Shown: positions 45,478-57,695, numbered from the stretch's first letter. The stretch is 64,000 bases of DNA from Plumapathes pennacea (GCA_964036295.1 OZ038470.1:16994436-17058435), one strand, 5' to 3'. A program made the numbers and translations. The notes: generated by a model not told the origin, from the letters alone.

Positions 45478-47792
45478 TTAAACGTATGAAACAAACCCCA
45501 AACTTGCCAGGTAACACATTCCAATCCAGACAGAACCTACACCTACCTTCTGGAGCATCAATGTGTGATCACTTGGGATAACAAAAGAGCTAATGGCGAT
45601 TGTCAAGTGAAATAAATAATATGAAAGAGTGATGTAAATCACCGTGGCTAAGGCGAAGTTAAGCAAGGGATATCCAGATACGTACACGATCAAATCTTTG
45701 GCGCCATTTTGCATATAAATATGAAGCTGAGAGATGTATGTCTCAAGAGTGATCTTACCAAGCCATGCAAACAAGTGAAGGTAGTATTGACGAAAGAGTG
45801 GAACTAAGTTCCTTAAATATATGTACGTTAGTAGAGGTATGAATGAAAAATAGGGATGAAGTCTGTTGTACGGATATTTATCCAAAACGAACACATGTTT
45901 ATACCACAAGAACGAAACAACCAACAAACCCCCCGCGATGCCATACTTAACAAACAAACAGAACGCCCGCTTTTTTGAGTCAGACTGCTCGGCCTCCAAA
46001 TACGTCATCAGTCTGACGTAATTCGGGTGATGATACGCACAGAGCATGCCCAGTAGTGTGGCGTAGTGATCTAGTCCGGCTCTGAACATCCATTCGTGGA
46101 GCGAGCCTTTAAATTCAAGTATGAACTTCAAAGGCGTGAAGACCAGTTCTCCGACTCCGGCAACATCGAACAACAGAAAGACGACACTGAAATAGAGGGC
46201 GAATTTTATGGCCATTTTCTTGGGATCTTCGTTCCATGATGGAAGCACGCGCATGAAAACGTAAACTGAAATGAACCAGAAGGTGTGCATGGGACAAATG
46301 TAGTAGAGCATGTACTCATTACGCGTCACCAGACACGTGATTATCACTAGGAAGTTCAGCCGGAACAGCATCTTCAGCACGCGATATAGGCTGAAGTCTT
46401 TTCGAACCCAAAAGAAAGAGAAGTTACCTGTGAAACACAGAACAGTTGTTTAGTAAGCGACGGGATCTTTTGCGCGCGTGGTGTTGCGGGCCCTGTTGTT
46501 CAAGACTCGATTAAACTCTTCTACTAAGCGGTGCTTTCACTCAATCTTTTGGCGAACAAATTCCAGATTTTAGTCAAAAACCATGGAAGACAAAGATGGA
46601 AACAAATGTTATCAAGGAAGATACTAGTTTGTAATCAAGAATGAGCAGATCCTTACCGAATCCAGTCATCCACACATAGGCCGCGATGTAGATACGGATA
46701 GCATTATAAGTCTCAGCGGCTTTGAAGTAGTGATACCACACGAACATCACCTGCATCCATCCCTTCCACTCCTCTGTTTGGTCTCTGTTCAAAATTGTGT
46801 CCGCAGTCTCTTTCATGGTGTAGACAGCGGAAACCACCAGTAACAGCAGGATCAAGAACACGAAGAGGTCACGTGAATATACGCGTGCAGCCGCTGGGAA
46901 GTGGTGTTCGTAGTCGCAGAGATAGTAATAGTACATTATCGCGCCGAACAACGCGACATTTTGGGTAAAAGTGTCGAAAGTTACGGTTTTGATTTGGCTG
47001 GACGAGTTCTTCGGCGAGGTCTGTTTTTCTTTGGCGTTGGAAATCTCTCCGTTTTCAATGATGACCAGCGCCTCGGTTTCTGAGTGCAAAACAAATGCCG
47101 ATAAGGGTTTCGGTTCTAAGGCCTCTACAGACAACGCAAAGCCCTGGCCAAACGGACTTCCAAGTCAACCCAAGTTTGCTGAAATCAGAACTTGTGTATG
47201 GACTTGCAATGGCTGCCGGCCTAACTGAGATGCGCACGAGTCGTCGCAAAGCTGAAACCGTCAATTTCCGTAACAAAAGCTCAGCTCGCGTTGACTTCGC
47301 TCGACTATTTGGGTGCAAACGGTGAAAACCTTGGGTTGACTTGGGTGCAAAGTGGGTTGGCAATCGATACCAAGTTGAAATCAAATCGAAAACTTGCATC
47401 GACGTGGGATTCATTGCCAAAGCGTTTAAAAGTTAGTAACTGCTATGGATACCAGTTGCTATTGATACCAGAATTCGTTTTAAACATTTACTTATCTATG
47501 ATAAACTCGCATGGTGAACCTAGCTTGTATTTTATGGACCCCAAAAAAAAATCTCTGGTGAAACCTTAAATTATCATAAGATTAAGGTTGTGTGAATTTT
47601 GATACAACTGTTTTATTTATTTATTGATATAAATAGAAAGATTAACGACAAGCCGCACTCACCTGCAGGAGGCGCGGTCCACACAGGCATCGTAATATTC
47701 ATGAACTTCACAAGCTTTCGAAGAAGAAAAATTGAGACGGACGAAAGCCAGAAAGCAAGCAAAGCTCTTTGATGAATCGACACATTCGCCAT
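45478..47792 (-). CDS. CASD1-like: CASD1-like O-acetyltransferase membrane domain, SGNH domain not seen
   Basis: Exons 47792-47663, 47079-46657 and 46427-45478 join in frame (phase 1 twice) to 500 residues. An AATAAA overlaps the end just past the stop. The sequence matches the membrane half of CASD1 (Cas1p family), the Golgi sialic-acid 9-O-acetyltransferase: LNRDQTEEWKGWMQV, then a GNFSFFWVRKDFSLYRV junction, then MLYYICPMHT and a long polytopic C-terminal part. Exon 1 (MANVSIHQRALLAFWLSS...) supplies one membrane segment that aligns with the first helix after the SGNH domain in CASD1. The luminal SGNH catalytic domain (about 270 residues in human CASD1) is absent from this model. Either upstream exons exist that I cannot find before 50.8 kb, in which case the ATG at 47792 is internal (an acceptor-like CACTGAAG lies nine bases before it), or this is a truncated paralogue. 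Confidence 0.8.
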
Positions 47793-50700
47793 GTTTGAAC
47801 CTTCAGTGAAACCATCAACAATAACAACAACAACAACAACAACAACAAGGTAAGAAGGGCATGATGGGACATAAAGGGTGACATGCTTGGAAAAATACTA
47901 GCCCCCAACCTTCGCTCGTATCTTTGGAATTGAGTAAGACTGGGTTCAGACAAGGGTTTTGAATCCCGTTTCCGAAACAGTCGGTTTTCAAATTAACCTA
48001 ATAGCACTCTACGTTTAAAATGCGTGGAAAAGATGACATCAGATCTACGTTTCCAGCCCAATACCTTTACAGCGATATATATATATATAGTGCGTGTGTG
48101 TGCGTGATTGCACACCGTTGCTGGTCCTATACAGCCCATTTGTTCAGGAAGGGCTGCTGGTTCTGCAACTTTTTCCCTTTTGACACAAACAACACGACGC
48201 TCTTCATTATTATGCAAGGCTTTCCAATACAACTTCCGCTCTTCGAATCAAAGAGATGCATTGAGCCCTATTAAACGTGGGAAAATGATTTAAGTGTCGT
48301 TCGGCTAGAAAGTCAAAGACCTAGTGACCAGAATAAGTCCACTTTCATTTGTGGATACACGTACGTGTGGACTGAAAACAGTTTTGTTTTGAAGAGAAGT
48401 CTCGGTATACGATCGAGTTGAACGGCTTATTGCGCATATTGAACATAATTGAAATTATAACTGACTTTAAACCTGGCGGTGAGCTATAGATGACACTTTT
48501 AATCTATGATGTGGCTAAAAACAACCGAACTCTCCGGCACAGCCAATTCTATCGGCGCACGATTACATTGTTGCGCGGTAACATCGAAAAATCACCCACT
48601 GTGGGACTGAACCGGCTACGAAACTAATTATCTGAAACCTTAGAAATAAATCCCTGCCAGGACTATTGTATTGCCTAGTCTCATAGAAATGAGTACAGAA
48701 GGTTTCCTTGTGTGGTCTAATCTTCTGATAAATTTAAATGAGCAACTGATCGACAATTTATAATTGTCTCGAGGTCGTGGACACAATCTCGTAAATACTT
48801 TCAGCTCTCCTTTACTGATATAAACCGATCAACTTTCGAGTCTCGCATGCTACTGTCAATCTAGTTTCATCGAAGGCAAACAAACCGACTGAAAGATAGC
48901 TGAATGAATACATTATACAACATTATACTTTATGGCTTCAGGACTATAATGTAAGCAGGTGCCGTTATTTTTATTTAAGATTGTGGCAATCGCGCTTGCA
49001 AACTTACCGTGGATATTCCTTTATACCACTTCTGGATATCAATCAAAGGAGAACCACTCCAAGCCGTTGTTTTGATAAATAAACCAGCGAACTGTAGCGC
49101 TGGTACCGGGTGTTATGACAGCGAGAAAGTTTCCACAAGAATGAAGCACTCGCCCCAGACCCCGGAAATAGTTGTCAAGAAGCGCAGTTTGAATGGTGTT
49201 GAAGAGACATGGTCTTTCACTGAACTGTGTAACGAAATCAAATTAAGATCATAACTTGGAATTATTTCTGTAGAATACAAAATATTGTTTCTAAAATAAT
49301 TTTACTTGAGATACGATAATCGCAGATGCCTCACCCTGTAGATGAGTTTTCGGCATCTTCGGCATTTCCGCTAGCCGGATTTAATCGTTTCGTACACACC
49401 ACACGGAGTTTACTAATCGTAGCGTGACCATGTGCATAGTGATGCGTTTTCAAGTTTTCGTGGACAAACTGGACTCCAAAATTCTCTGGGGCAACTTTCC
49501 ACGCGCAACTACAGAATACTCCGAGACTGCCTTGCCAGCTAAGAAAAGCGTAATTAAAATCGTGACTCAATCAGTTTTGCACACTCAACTCTTCGACACC
49601 AATTTTTTTTTTTTTTTTTTTAATAAAACAAAACTTTAACGTCTACGTTTTCAATTATTTCGAACTACATGTATAGAGCAGTCCTCGTACAGTACGAAAA
49701 TTCCTAGTTCCGATCGCGTATTGCCAAAACTTGGATCGTATAAACTTCAATCGGGCTAGATTCTAGAAAACCCCTTAATTGATGCGCAGCCATTATAAAC
49801 CAATATTAATGAGTATTCCTCGTTCTCCTGAAGACTTCGGCACCACGGACCGCGGTAGCAGGGGTTTACAATAGACTTTGAAGCCTTCAAAAAGTGGCGG
49901 GGTATTCTAGAATCGCTTTCTTTCTCGAGAAGCATCTGAATTTTAACACAAATTGGCGTTGCGTAAACTCAAGCAACTCTGAAAGCTGTTGTGCTTGGAT
50001 TGTCCAGGGGGATGTGCTCAGGTCGGCTCCCGTCGATGCCTTAAAGAATCGTCCCATTTTATGGCACTGTTTAGCCTTGTATCTGCATCTTGTTGTAGAA
50101 AATCACTTTCGTCGTGCTCCATAGCTTCTCATCCGCAATGAATCAAACCTGAAAGTTTAGCTTCCGCGCCTGGAGGTCGCCCACCTGACTGGCTACTGAC
50201 GAACATTAGAATATTCGAGATAGCGACCCCGTTTAGCGTCACGAAAATGCGAGATACCATTAACATCTTGATTATTACCCTCGCGGAGCTCAGGGACAAG
50301 AGTGTCCCCCCAAGAGAAAGACAACATACTTAATTCAGGTTTTGAGACTAAAATTTTTCAATTAAAATTGTTCAATAGAAGTTAACCAACTGTTGGATTT
50401 AGCAGATATATTGACATGTTTAAAACATCTAATAATATATCAAAATGCAGATTTGTTGTCTCACTGAATTCTAAAAGGAGGAAACAAACAAAGTTAAACA
50501 TGGTGCTAGGGCAGTTTTTGGATGGCTTTTGTAAAATTAAAATCAAAGTTATTACACAGGCAATTACAGAGACAGAAAATACTTTCAATCAATTAGAAGC
50601 CAAAGGAATTTGTGTTTTGGTTTTGGTTTGAAGACAGAATCAACCAGCAGTGCAAGATCACACTATCATCACTTGCTCATGTGTGAATGTCTCAATCAGG

Positions 50701-50824
50701 TTTTGCTTTCATTCTAATTCAAGGATGCTTCACTGAAAGTGTAGCAAATTATTTTTACTTTGACAGACATCCAAAACTTGCTCTAATCATAAAATCATAA
50801 ACTGCTGTCACAACAGATTTTCTT
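47793..50824. other. Intergenic region upstream of the CASD1-like gene
   Basis: A 30-bp (AAC)n microsatellite lies at 47818-47848 and (AT)n near 48074-48090. I looked on the minus strand for CASD1 SGNH motifs (GDSR and DGLH types) and saw none. A T run lies near 49604-49620. Confidence 0.5.
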
Positions 50825-53240
50825 CTACAAAACTCCTCCTGGCTGAAAAGCAATTGGTTCTTGTTGGGTCACAGATCCTGAAGACACAAACGCGATCTTC
50901 TTATTTGGTGGTTGGAAAGATAAATTTGTCGTACTGACAAGATTCAGCATAGCTTCAGCAGCAGTTCGTTTAGATTCTTTCTTGGACCGTCCCATGCCTG
51001 ATGCAACTTTAGTTCCTATGGTGACACGAGTTTCAAACTCCCTTAAGTGGGTTGGCCCAGTGCTGCCGATGACTTCGTACACTGGAGCCTCCCAGCCTCT
51101 TTTCATCACAACTTCCTGAAGTTGATTGACAGCATTGTTTTGTGGTGCTTGGGAAGTTTTGTTTGTCCAGCCCTGTCAAAATGAAAATAAGATGTTTGTC
51201 AATCTCTTTCTGTCCAGTCCTGTCAGGATAAAACAAGAAAAAAAAAAGCTGTTGCTACTAATTGCTTTTTTCTTTCTTCTAGAAAAGTATTTTCATCTGA
51301 ATCCAGCACAATGCTATTTTATTCACCACATACTGCCAAGTGTGACCACTTTATTACATACTGGGGCCAATTCAATAAACATTTACAAGTGTATTTTACA
51401 AGTTGGACCATTATTCAAACACAACTAAATGGACTCTACTCCAGCAAAGTCTGTACAGTATTACAGATACAGGACCCCAGTGCACAACCACAACAGTATT
51501 TGGCCATTATATTGGTTTAAAATGTGTTTTAACGTGTGAAGAAATTGGTCCGACTTGTAAAATACACTTGTAAATGCTTTATTGAATTGGCCCCTGGAAT
51601 GTTGCAGTTAAGGTCTACTGTCTGTTGGCACGATTAAGACAAATCAAAGAATATGTGAATTAACTATTGACTAAAAACATGATATACAAACAGCATAATT
51701 ACAGGTTATACCTTGTGTTTCAAGAAGAATGACTATCCCTCATCAGAAAATAAGTTTTATGATCAACTTCACTTTCTCACTAAGTATCATAATTAGTAAC
51801 AAGTATAAATTAAAATTAATAACAAACAATTCTGTTAAACTCAATAGCCTGGTCAGATAGTGTGTAGCAGTACAGTAGACTGGATTTCTGTCTTGGGATA
51901 TATTTACTCACATGGATTTCAGTAGTACTGTAGTTAAATAGTAGTTACATATTGGAATGTTTACCTGCAAGTAATCATGATAAAGTTTAGACTCCTTTAA
52001 CTTTTCTAGAGTCGCCTGTGCTGCCTCATGTTTGGCTTTTTTCTTGGAATTGCCAGTTCCTTGCCCACAGACAGCTCCAACAGTACATTTGATGACAAAG
52101 GTTTTATCATGTGACATGCCGGTCTCAGAGACAGTCACAAACTCAGGTGTAATAGCCATTTTCATGGACAGTTCCATCAGGGCACTCACTGGTGTCTTTG
52201 CATCAGGAGCAGATACTATGGGTGGCATTTGTGGGCCATACACTTCTGGTTCTGGGACGGGTTGCTGTGGTGACACCATAGCTATTGCTACAGTGGCAGT
52301 CAAAATGCATTCAGTGAGCCTGAAATATCTCAACAAAGAAAAAATAGTTATAAACCAACTAGAAGCCAAAGAGATTTGCCCAAAAGCTTGCTTGCATATT
52401 ACGAAGATCCCATTTCAGGTTTTGCTTTTTGTGCTGATTGAACTTAGTACATTTGCTAGTACATTTAAACTAATACTTGGGTTCAAGAATTGGTCATGGA
52501 TGTTTCATAACTAACTTGTTTCTACCAATTTAAGGGTGTCTAGCAAATGTAAAACCAAAGCAATGACGATTTCAGCATGCTAATGGAAGCTTTCTGCTGT
52601 AATAAGACAATAATCTTTGGCAGAGGTGCATAGTACCCTGTTGGACAGTTTATCATCCGACCTGCAGGCAAGGTACAACATTCAAAGGGAAAGAATGGGC
52701 CAACTACATGTATATGTTGGCAGACATACTGTATCATTTAATTATGTTTAACCAAGATACGCTTTTATACTTATATTTCATTTCATGTTTGTGTTTAATC
52801 TGCTGTACATTGTAAACTTAATTCTTAACCCAGCCCGCAGCTGAGGGCGTCATAGTTACTTACTTAGATTGCAGACGATCGTTGTACAATCATGTATTTG
52901 GACATTCACTATTATACGATGTGTTATCGGTATTTGTTTAATTCCTTGTTGAGCGTATTCCTGGCATTAGTTATATATTAGTATGTAAGTATTGAATAAA
53001 TCTAACCTTTCTTCTTCTCGATTGATCAATCGAAGACTCCAAAAAGATACAATATTATATCAAATCCATAAAACAAACAAATATAAAATGTTCACGACTA
53101 GACATGACATGTACAGATTTATACCGAGTGAGCTTGCATGTCAGGCCCGTCTCGCTCTTTTTACAGTGTATAATATACAATCTAGATCGATCAAACCATG
53201 TTGGATGCTTAAACAGGCAAATGTTCCACTCACCTTGCAT
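50825..53240 (-). CDS. Two-dsRBD protein, PRKRA/TARBP2-like
   Basis: Exons 53240-53234 (only ATGCAAG), 52287-51965 and 51172-50825 join in frame to 225 residues. dsRBD1 (about 32-100) reads TPVSALMELSMKM ... GQGTGNSKKKAKHEAAQATL. dsRBD2 (about 122-191) reads NAVNQLQEVVMKRGWEAP ... GRSKKESKRTAAEAMLNLV. Both keep the dsRNA-contacting SKK(x)(A/S)K helix motif. The layout matches the first two dsRBDs of the Dicer/PKR partners TARBP2 and PRKRA; the third, protein-binding dsRBD of those proteins is missing. It probably binds dsRNA and helps Dicer or an innate sensor. The tiny start exon is inferred from frame and splice signals; if wrong, translation could start at the Met six codons in (AMVSPQQP). 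Its intron 2 holds a MITE. Confidence 0.83.
51361..51596 (+). mobile_element. MITE copy 2 with about 50-bp terminal inverted repeats
   Basis: Begins CTGGGGCCAATTCAATAAAC and ends with the reverse complement of CCAGGGGCCAATTCAATAAA. Arms of about 50 bp match closely, and the arms here are better preserved than in the copy at 39702-39940. It lies in intron 2 of the dsRBD gene and is non-coding. Confidence 0.9.
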
Positions 53241-53258
53241 TTACCCCTTGGCGGCCAT
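53241..53258 (-). promoter_or_regulatory. Five-codon uORF abutting the start codon of the dsRBD gene
   Basis: ATGGCCGCCAAGGGGTAA encodes Met-Ala-Ala-Lys-Gly-stop in a strong initiation context (A at -3, G at +4). Its stop codon directly touches the proposed main ATG (TAAATG). Such geometry could permit termination-reinitiation control; this depends on the exon 1 model being right. Confidence 0.4.
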
Positions 53259-53922
53259 TTGTGTCCTTCTATCAGCGGAGAGAGGTCTGGGACTATTCGT
53301 TTCCAGCTCCTCGCGGTTTAGTCAGTTTAGAGTTTTACTCCCTCTTAAAAGGGGCTAATGGTATTTCAGCAATAAAATGAAGCCACACAATCCCCGGGAA
53401 CTCGACTATAGCCAAAGCCGCCACATGGCCTGAATTGTTTCTTTTTTTTTTTTTTTTTTTTTTTTTGCAATTAGCTTAGTTGGAATAGGCGCGTCAACTG
53501 AACGTACATCTTTACATCGCTTTAGCTACAGTCTGAACCGAATGCAATCTTTTTAATATTACGGCAGTTTCATCCTCAACTTCTAGAAATGACTGGGTGC
53601 AATTTCTTCCCTAAAACATCCCATCAGTCACACAGTATGTAGACTACTTGGCTCAGTTGTAGTTTATTTAGATAAAAGCTGATTGGACTGTCAATTATCA
53701 CTCGTGTAGGGGAATTTACTTCCTTACTTCCTTTAAACACTTAACGTCACATTGAATCAATGAAGGACAGAACAATAAATTATACAATTTACATAAGAAT
53801 AGGTTTCAATTCTTAGCAGAGAAATATTCTGGTTAGATTGACTGCAATAACGTCACGTGAAAGAAGTTTGTTGTTGCTTATCTGTTATGTGTTGCTGAAA
53901 GCCAGATGTTCACAGGGTCTTA

Positions 53923-56900
53923 TTATATTATTTTTTTTCCTTGCAGAAGTCCCAGTACCTCCAAAGCTGTTAAGCCATCGATACCATATCTTTTTAAAAT
54001 GCCTCTGTTGTGATGTGAGTCAAAGTTGTGATTTCTTTTGCAACGGTCAGCGAATTTGCAATTGTCTTGTACCCAGAAGCTGCAAACGTGGAGAAAAGGA
54101 CATGTATCACCTTTACTGCAACCTTTGCGGATGTAAAAAGTACATATTTCAGGAACTGTATCGCAGGGCCTTCTCCCTTCAGATTGTGCAGAAACGTGCA
54201 GAAAAGGACATGTATCACCTTTACTGCAACCTTTAGTGCTGTTGTAAAATGTACATACTTCAGGATCTGTATTGCGGGGCCTTCTCCATTCAGATTTCTT
54301 GTCAGAGGCGAGTTTTTCCAGTAAGCACCGACGCTGTGTTGTGGTTAGGTGACCGAGTCCACATCTATTTCCGAGAATACGTAGTGTGTGATGGTCATTT
54401 GGGTCATGTGACCTACTGCAGTCTGAATTTGTGCGTTCGCAGTTGCCCAGCAAATTAAACGGACACAAGTGCAGATCTGGGCAGTGTGACTCACACCCAC
54501 CTGGGTTGCAAATTTTTCTGCAAAAGGTAATTGGGAGGACTGAATCCACCTTTTTCCCGTTTGACTGCATGCAGAAGAGATTGTCGTGCTTTCTGAGGAA
54601 ACGCTGCTCTCCAAGGTTAATTATAACTGCGTAGCTTTCAAAAGAAAGGCGTCTGAGCTGATTTAATGCACCTCGAAGCTCCATAGATCCTCCATTCTCA
54701 CAGATTATCTTGTACAGCTCACGAGCTGCACTTGTACTGCTTGACTCCATGGTCAAGTCCGGCATGCTGTTCGGTCGGCTTGGAGGAGGAGAGGCTACTG
54801 GAGTGCCGTCAATAAACGAAGAGGTGTGACCTGCAAGAGAAAAACCGTTTGTAAACTTACGTATAATCCCCATATTTAGAGTTTAAAGACTAGAAATGCT
54901 TTGAAATGCCTAATCTCGTGTAAGAATCAAGGCTATCTAGTTGTGTGGTGTGTTATACTTTATAAGCCTGTGTAATTGATAGGGATATTACTTTTACTAG
55001 CATCAAAAGACCATGCTCGTATTCTCACCGTGAGGATCCATCATCAAATTACAGAGCTTGTACTGTTTTTCGTCAATCTCCACCTGGAGATATGCATAAT
55101 CTGTTACACCTTGGAGGACTTCATGAGTTACAAGACTTTGTTGGACTATGACCCTCAAGTCGCCTGCCTTGTATTCCTTCCACAATTCCTCTAAAGCACT
55201 TAGAAGAAGAGGTTGAACCAGGATGGTGCATTGGTCTGCAGCGACTTGACAGTTTATAACCTTGAGACACTTGCTATCTTCGAGGTAGCGTTGGAATTGA
55301 CTTTGAGATCCTTGTGCAGACTCGGTGGACGGCCTGATGGCATTGGCTATCCGGTCAATCACAGTGCTTGCCGAAGGCTTATCAGGTATGCAGCATCGGA
55401 TAACGATGGATAAGTAGTCTGTAAAACAAGAAAGTAAATGCTTCATCATTACTTTAAAGGAAATCAAACGGAGTTCCCGTTTTTTGTGTGTATAAAGAAA
55501 GAAATTACTGTATGGTGCATGATGTAGCTCCGGAATTGACAGTGCAACCAACTTTGGCTGTGCAAGTTATCAGTTGTCAGATTCTCTCTACTGTACATGA
55601 TGTATCTCTAGTGAGAATAGAAAGAGAAGTAGATCGCCTTCAAGAGTGAAAGGGTTAAATCATGAAGGATCTATCCATCATCACCTTACCAATCCTAATC
55701 AGTATTACGACAGTGTTTTCTCATGATGTACTCTATACACCCTTGCTAGCTCCGACGAAGAGCTTACACTGACTCGAAACGTCAGCTTAAACTACTTTAC
55801 GGCGTTAAGTTTATCCAAACCAGCCTTCCGCTTGATACATTATACTGTCACGCTCTCCTACCTCTGCCAAACTCCTCGGTAGATTGAGGGGTGCCATCGG
55901 ACCTTGCTGAACAGCCTCCCCCAAAGTAGCTCAGTACTGAAGGTTCTTGTCTTGCTTGAGAATCTTGATTCTGCCTCTGGATGGCATCTCTGATCTGACT
56001 TGGCATACTGTTGTGTGGATGTTGTGGTGTGTTCGCCTCAAGGGTTCTGTTTGGGAAGTCATCACCTCTGTGCCTTGTGATGTCATCTTGACTTCTAGCA
56101 GCAGTGAGAAAACAGTAGTCCTTAGGCCACGAAGAGAAAAAGGTGTTGCTGCTTAAGCTTCTGTTAAGAGAAGTTGTGGGATTTCCCGTCGTATCAGACT
56201 GGGCAAACGTTGAGAGGATTGTACTGGGTGTGGCACTACTGCTGGTAGGGCCAAGTACTTGCCAGGCAGAATATTGGGAAGTGCCATATCCTGTGCCATC
56301 AGATCGGGGCAAAATTGGTGCACTCACAGAACTAACGGGATTGCAGGGAGTTGCCCTGGATCCAGCACCAATGCTGGTGAAATCGTGGTTTTCTTGCGAA
56401 GCAAACGATTGGGACGTGAGGGGAAACGTGCAATGCCCTGCGGCATCATATCCGGGAGGAATCGATGGTCTCACAGAGTCGATTGGAGTGCTAGAACGTG
56501 TACTATATCTTGGTTCAATGGACACGGGGGCGCTAGTATCGTCACCACTCCATGACCAGGAACTGTAAGTGGAAGAGGGACCACTTGGAGGGGATGTAAA
56601 TGACGAGCAGGTTTTTGCACTGTATTCGCCACTTGAGAAAGACGTACCTGGTTCCTGAAAGCTTTCTTCAAATCCAAAGCGTGAAGATTGTCTCGAAAAG
56701 GGACTAGTCCCAGTGCCGTCAGTGCGCGGTTGCGTTGGAGGGCTCGCCGGCTGTCCTGGCGGTTCAATTGCGCAAAGTGCAGGTCTGGCTGTTAGGTGTT
56801 GTTTGGTGGTAGTTTGATTAAACACACAGTTGTTAAAAATAACACTGCGAGTACCCATTTGCCCAGCACTCACACCGGAACCAGCTTCTGGTCCTGTAGT

Positions 56901-57695
56901 TTCCTTAGGTGCGAGTTGAAGAACAGAGTCTTGCAGTGTCTCGAGGTTCTTTTCGACCTTTGACTGCTCCGCGATCAATTTGTTGGTGTTATCTTGCATA
57001 TCTTGCATTGAAATGTTCAAGGCTTCTGTGCCTTGTGCAATATCAGAGACCGATCGACTAAGCTGCCGTATTTCTTCCCTTTCTGCCTCATGCCATTCTT
57101 CCAGCTTCTCCATAAGGAGATCCAATCGGTCAGGAGACTGGAGGGGTTCCTTCTCAAGCCTGTCTATGTGCCCCTTCCATTCTATCATATGTGCGTCGTT
57201 TTTACCAACGATTCTTAACAATGCACAACTTATGTCCCTCCAAAGTTGATTAAACTGAACAGTGCTAACCTCCATTCCACCGCTTACATGTGCATACAGC
57301 TCGTTTCGGTAGTATTTGATCCTGGCGAGGTCTGCTTGCAAAGTTTCGTCCGAGTTATGTGGCAGTGCATCCCATCCTGTGGCTGGTGCTGGGAGGTGAC
57401 ATATATTCCGTAACAAGGCGAAGAGAAGAGTTATGTCGAAGTCTGTCGAGCGCACTGCCGGAGTTCCTATGGGTGGGTAGAGTGAGTCCATTTGGGTTCG
57501 TGTCAGCCTTGCTGTGCGTTGTATAGTAGGGCGCTCTGCTGCAAGGACAGCGGTAAGTTTGCTCGGAGGATGAATTCCGTCAAACTCTTGACGCATGATC
57601 TCTGTTCCTCCCACGATCAGCAGCGTCGTTAAACGATAAAAGTTTATCCTCTCTGGAGTGGGGTGCAAAATATTGGCATTGTCCATGGAAGCCAT
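53923..57695 (-). CDS. HEPN (DZIP3-type) plus ZAP/PARP12-like CCCH zinc-finger fusion protein
   Basis: Exons 57695-55862, 55418-55029 and 54830-53923 join in phase 1 to 1043 residues. Residues 10-165 resemble the DZIP3-type HEPN domain and hold the RNxxxxH motif (R130-N131 ... H136) typical of HEPN nucleases. 190-265 is a predicted coiled coil; 270-605 is Ser/Thr/Pro/Gly-rich and disordered. 612-735 resembles the TRADD-N-like domain found in some cnidarian immune proteins (tentative). 776-835 looks like the winged-helix start of ZAP, followed by CCCH fingers: CESHCPDLHLCPFNLLGNC (about 854), CTFYNSTKGCSKGDTCPFLH (934), CTFYIRKGCSKGDTCPFLH (971) and CSFWVQDNCKFADRCKRNH (991). ZAP/PARP12 N-termini bind viral RNA; no PARP or RING domain follows. 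A splice-acceptor-like TTTCTTTAACATTTAG just before the ATG suggests a 5' UTR exon. Likely an RNA-sensing antiviral factor (inference). Confidence 0.85.
54088..54296 (-). repeat. Tandem duplication of one CCCH zinc finger
   Basis: Two copies of about 100-110 bp, 54088-54185 and 54196-54296, share long identical stretches such as GAAAAGGACATGTATCACCT (+ strand). They encode the twin fingers CTFYNSTKGCSKGDTCPFLH and CTFYIRKGCSKGDTCPFLH plus the linker between them. Confidence 0.85.
55741..55800. repeat. Dispersed CGAAACGTCAGC-type repeat, copy 2
   Basis: Reads GCTCCGACGAAGAGC ... ACTCGAAACGTCAGCTTAAA. Same family as 29486-29580. It lies in the intron between exons 1 and 2 of the HEPN-ZAP gene. 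Confidence 0.55.
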
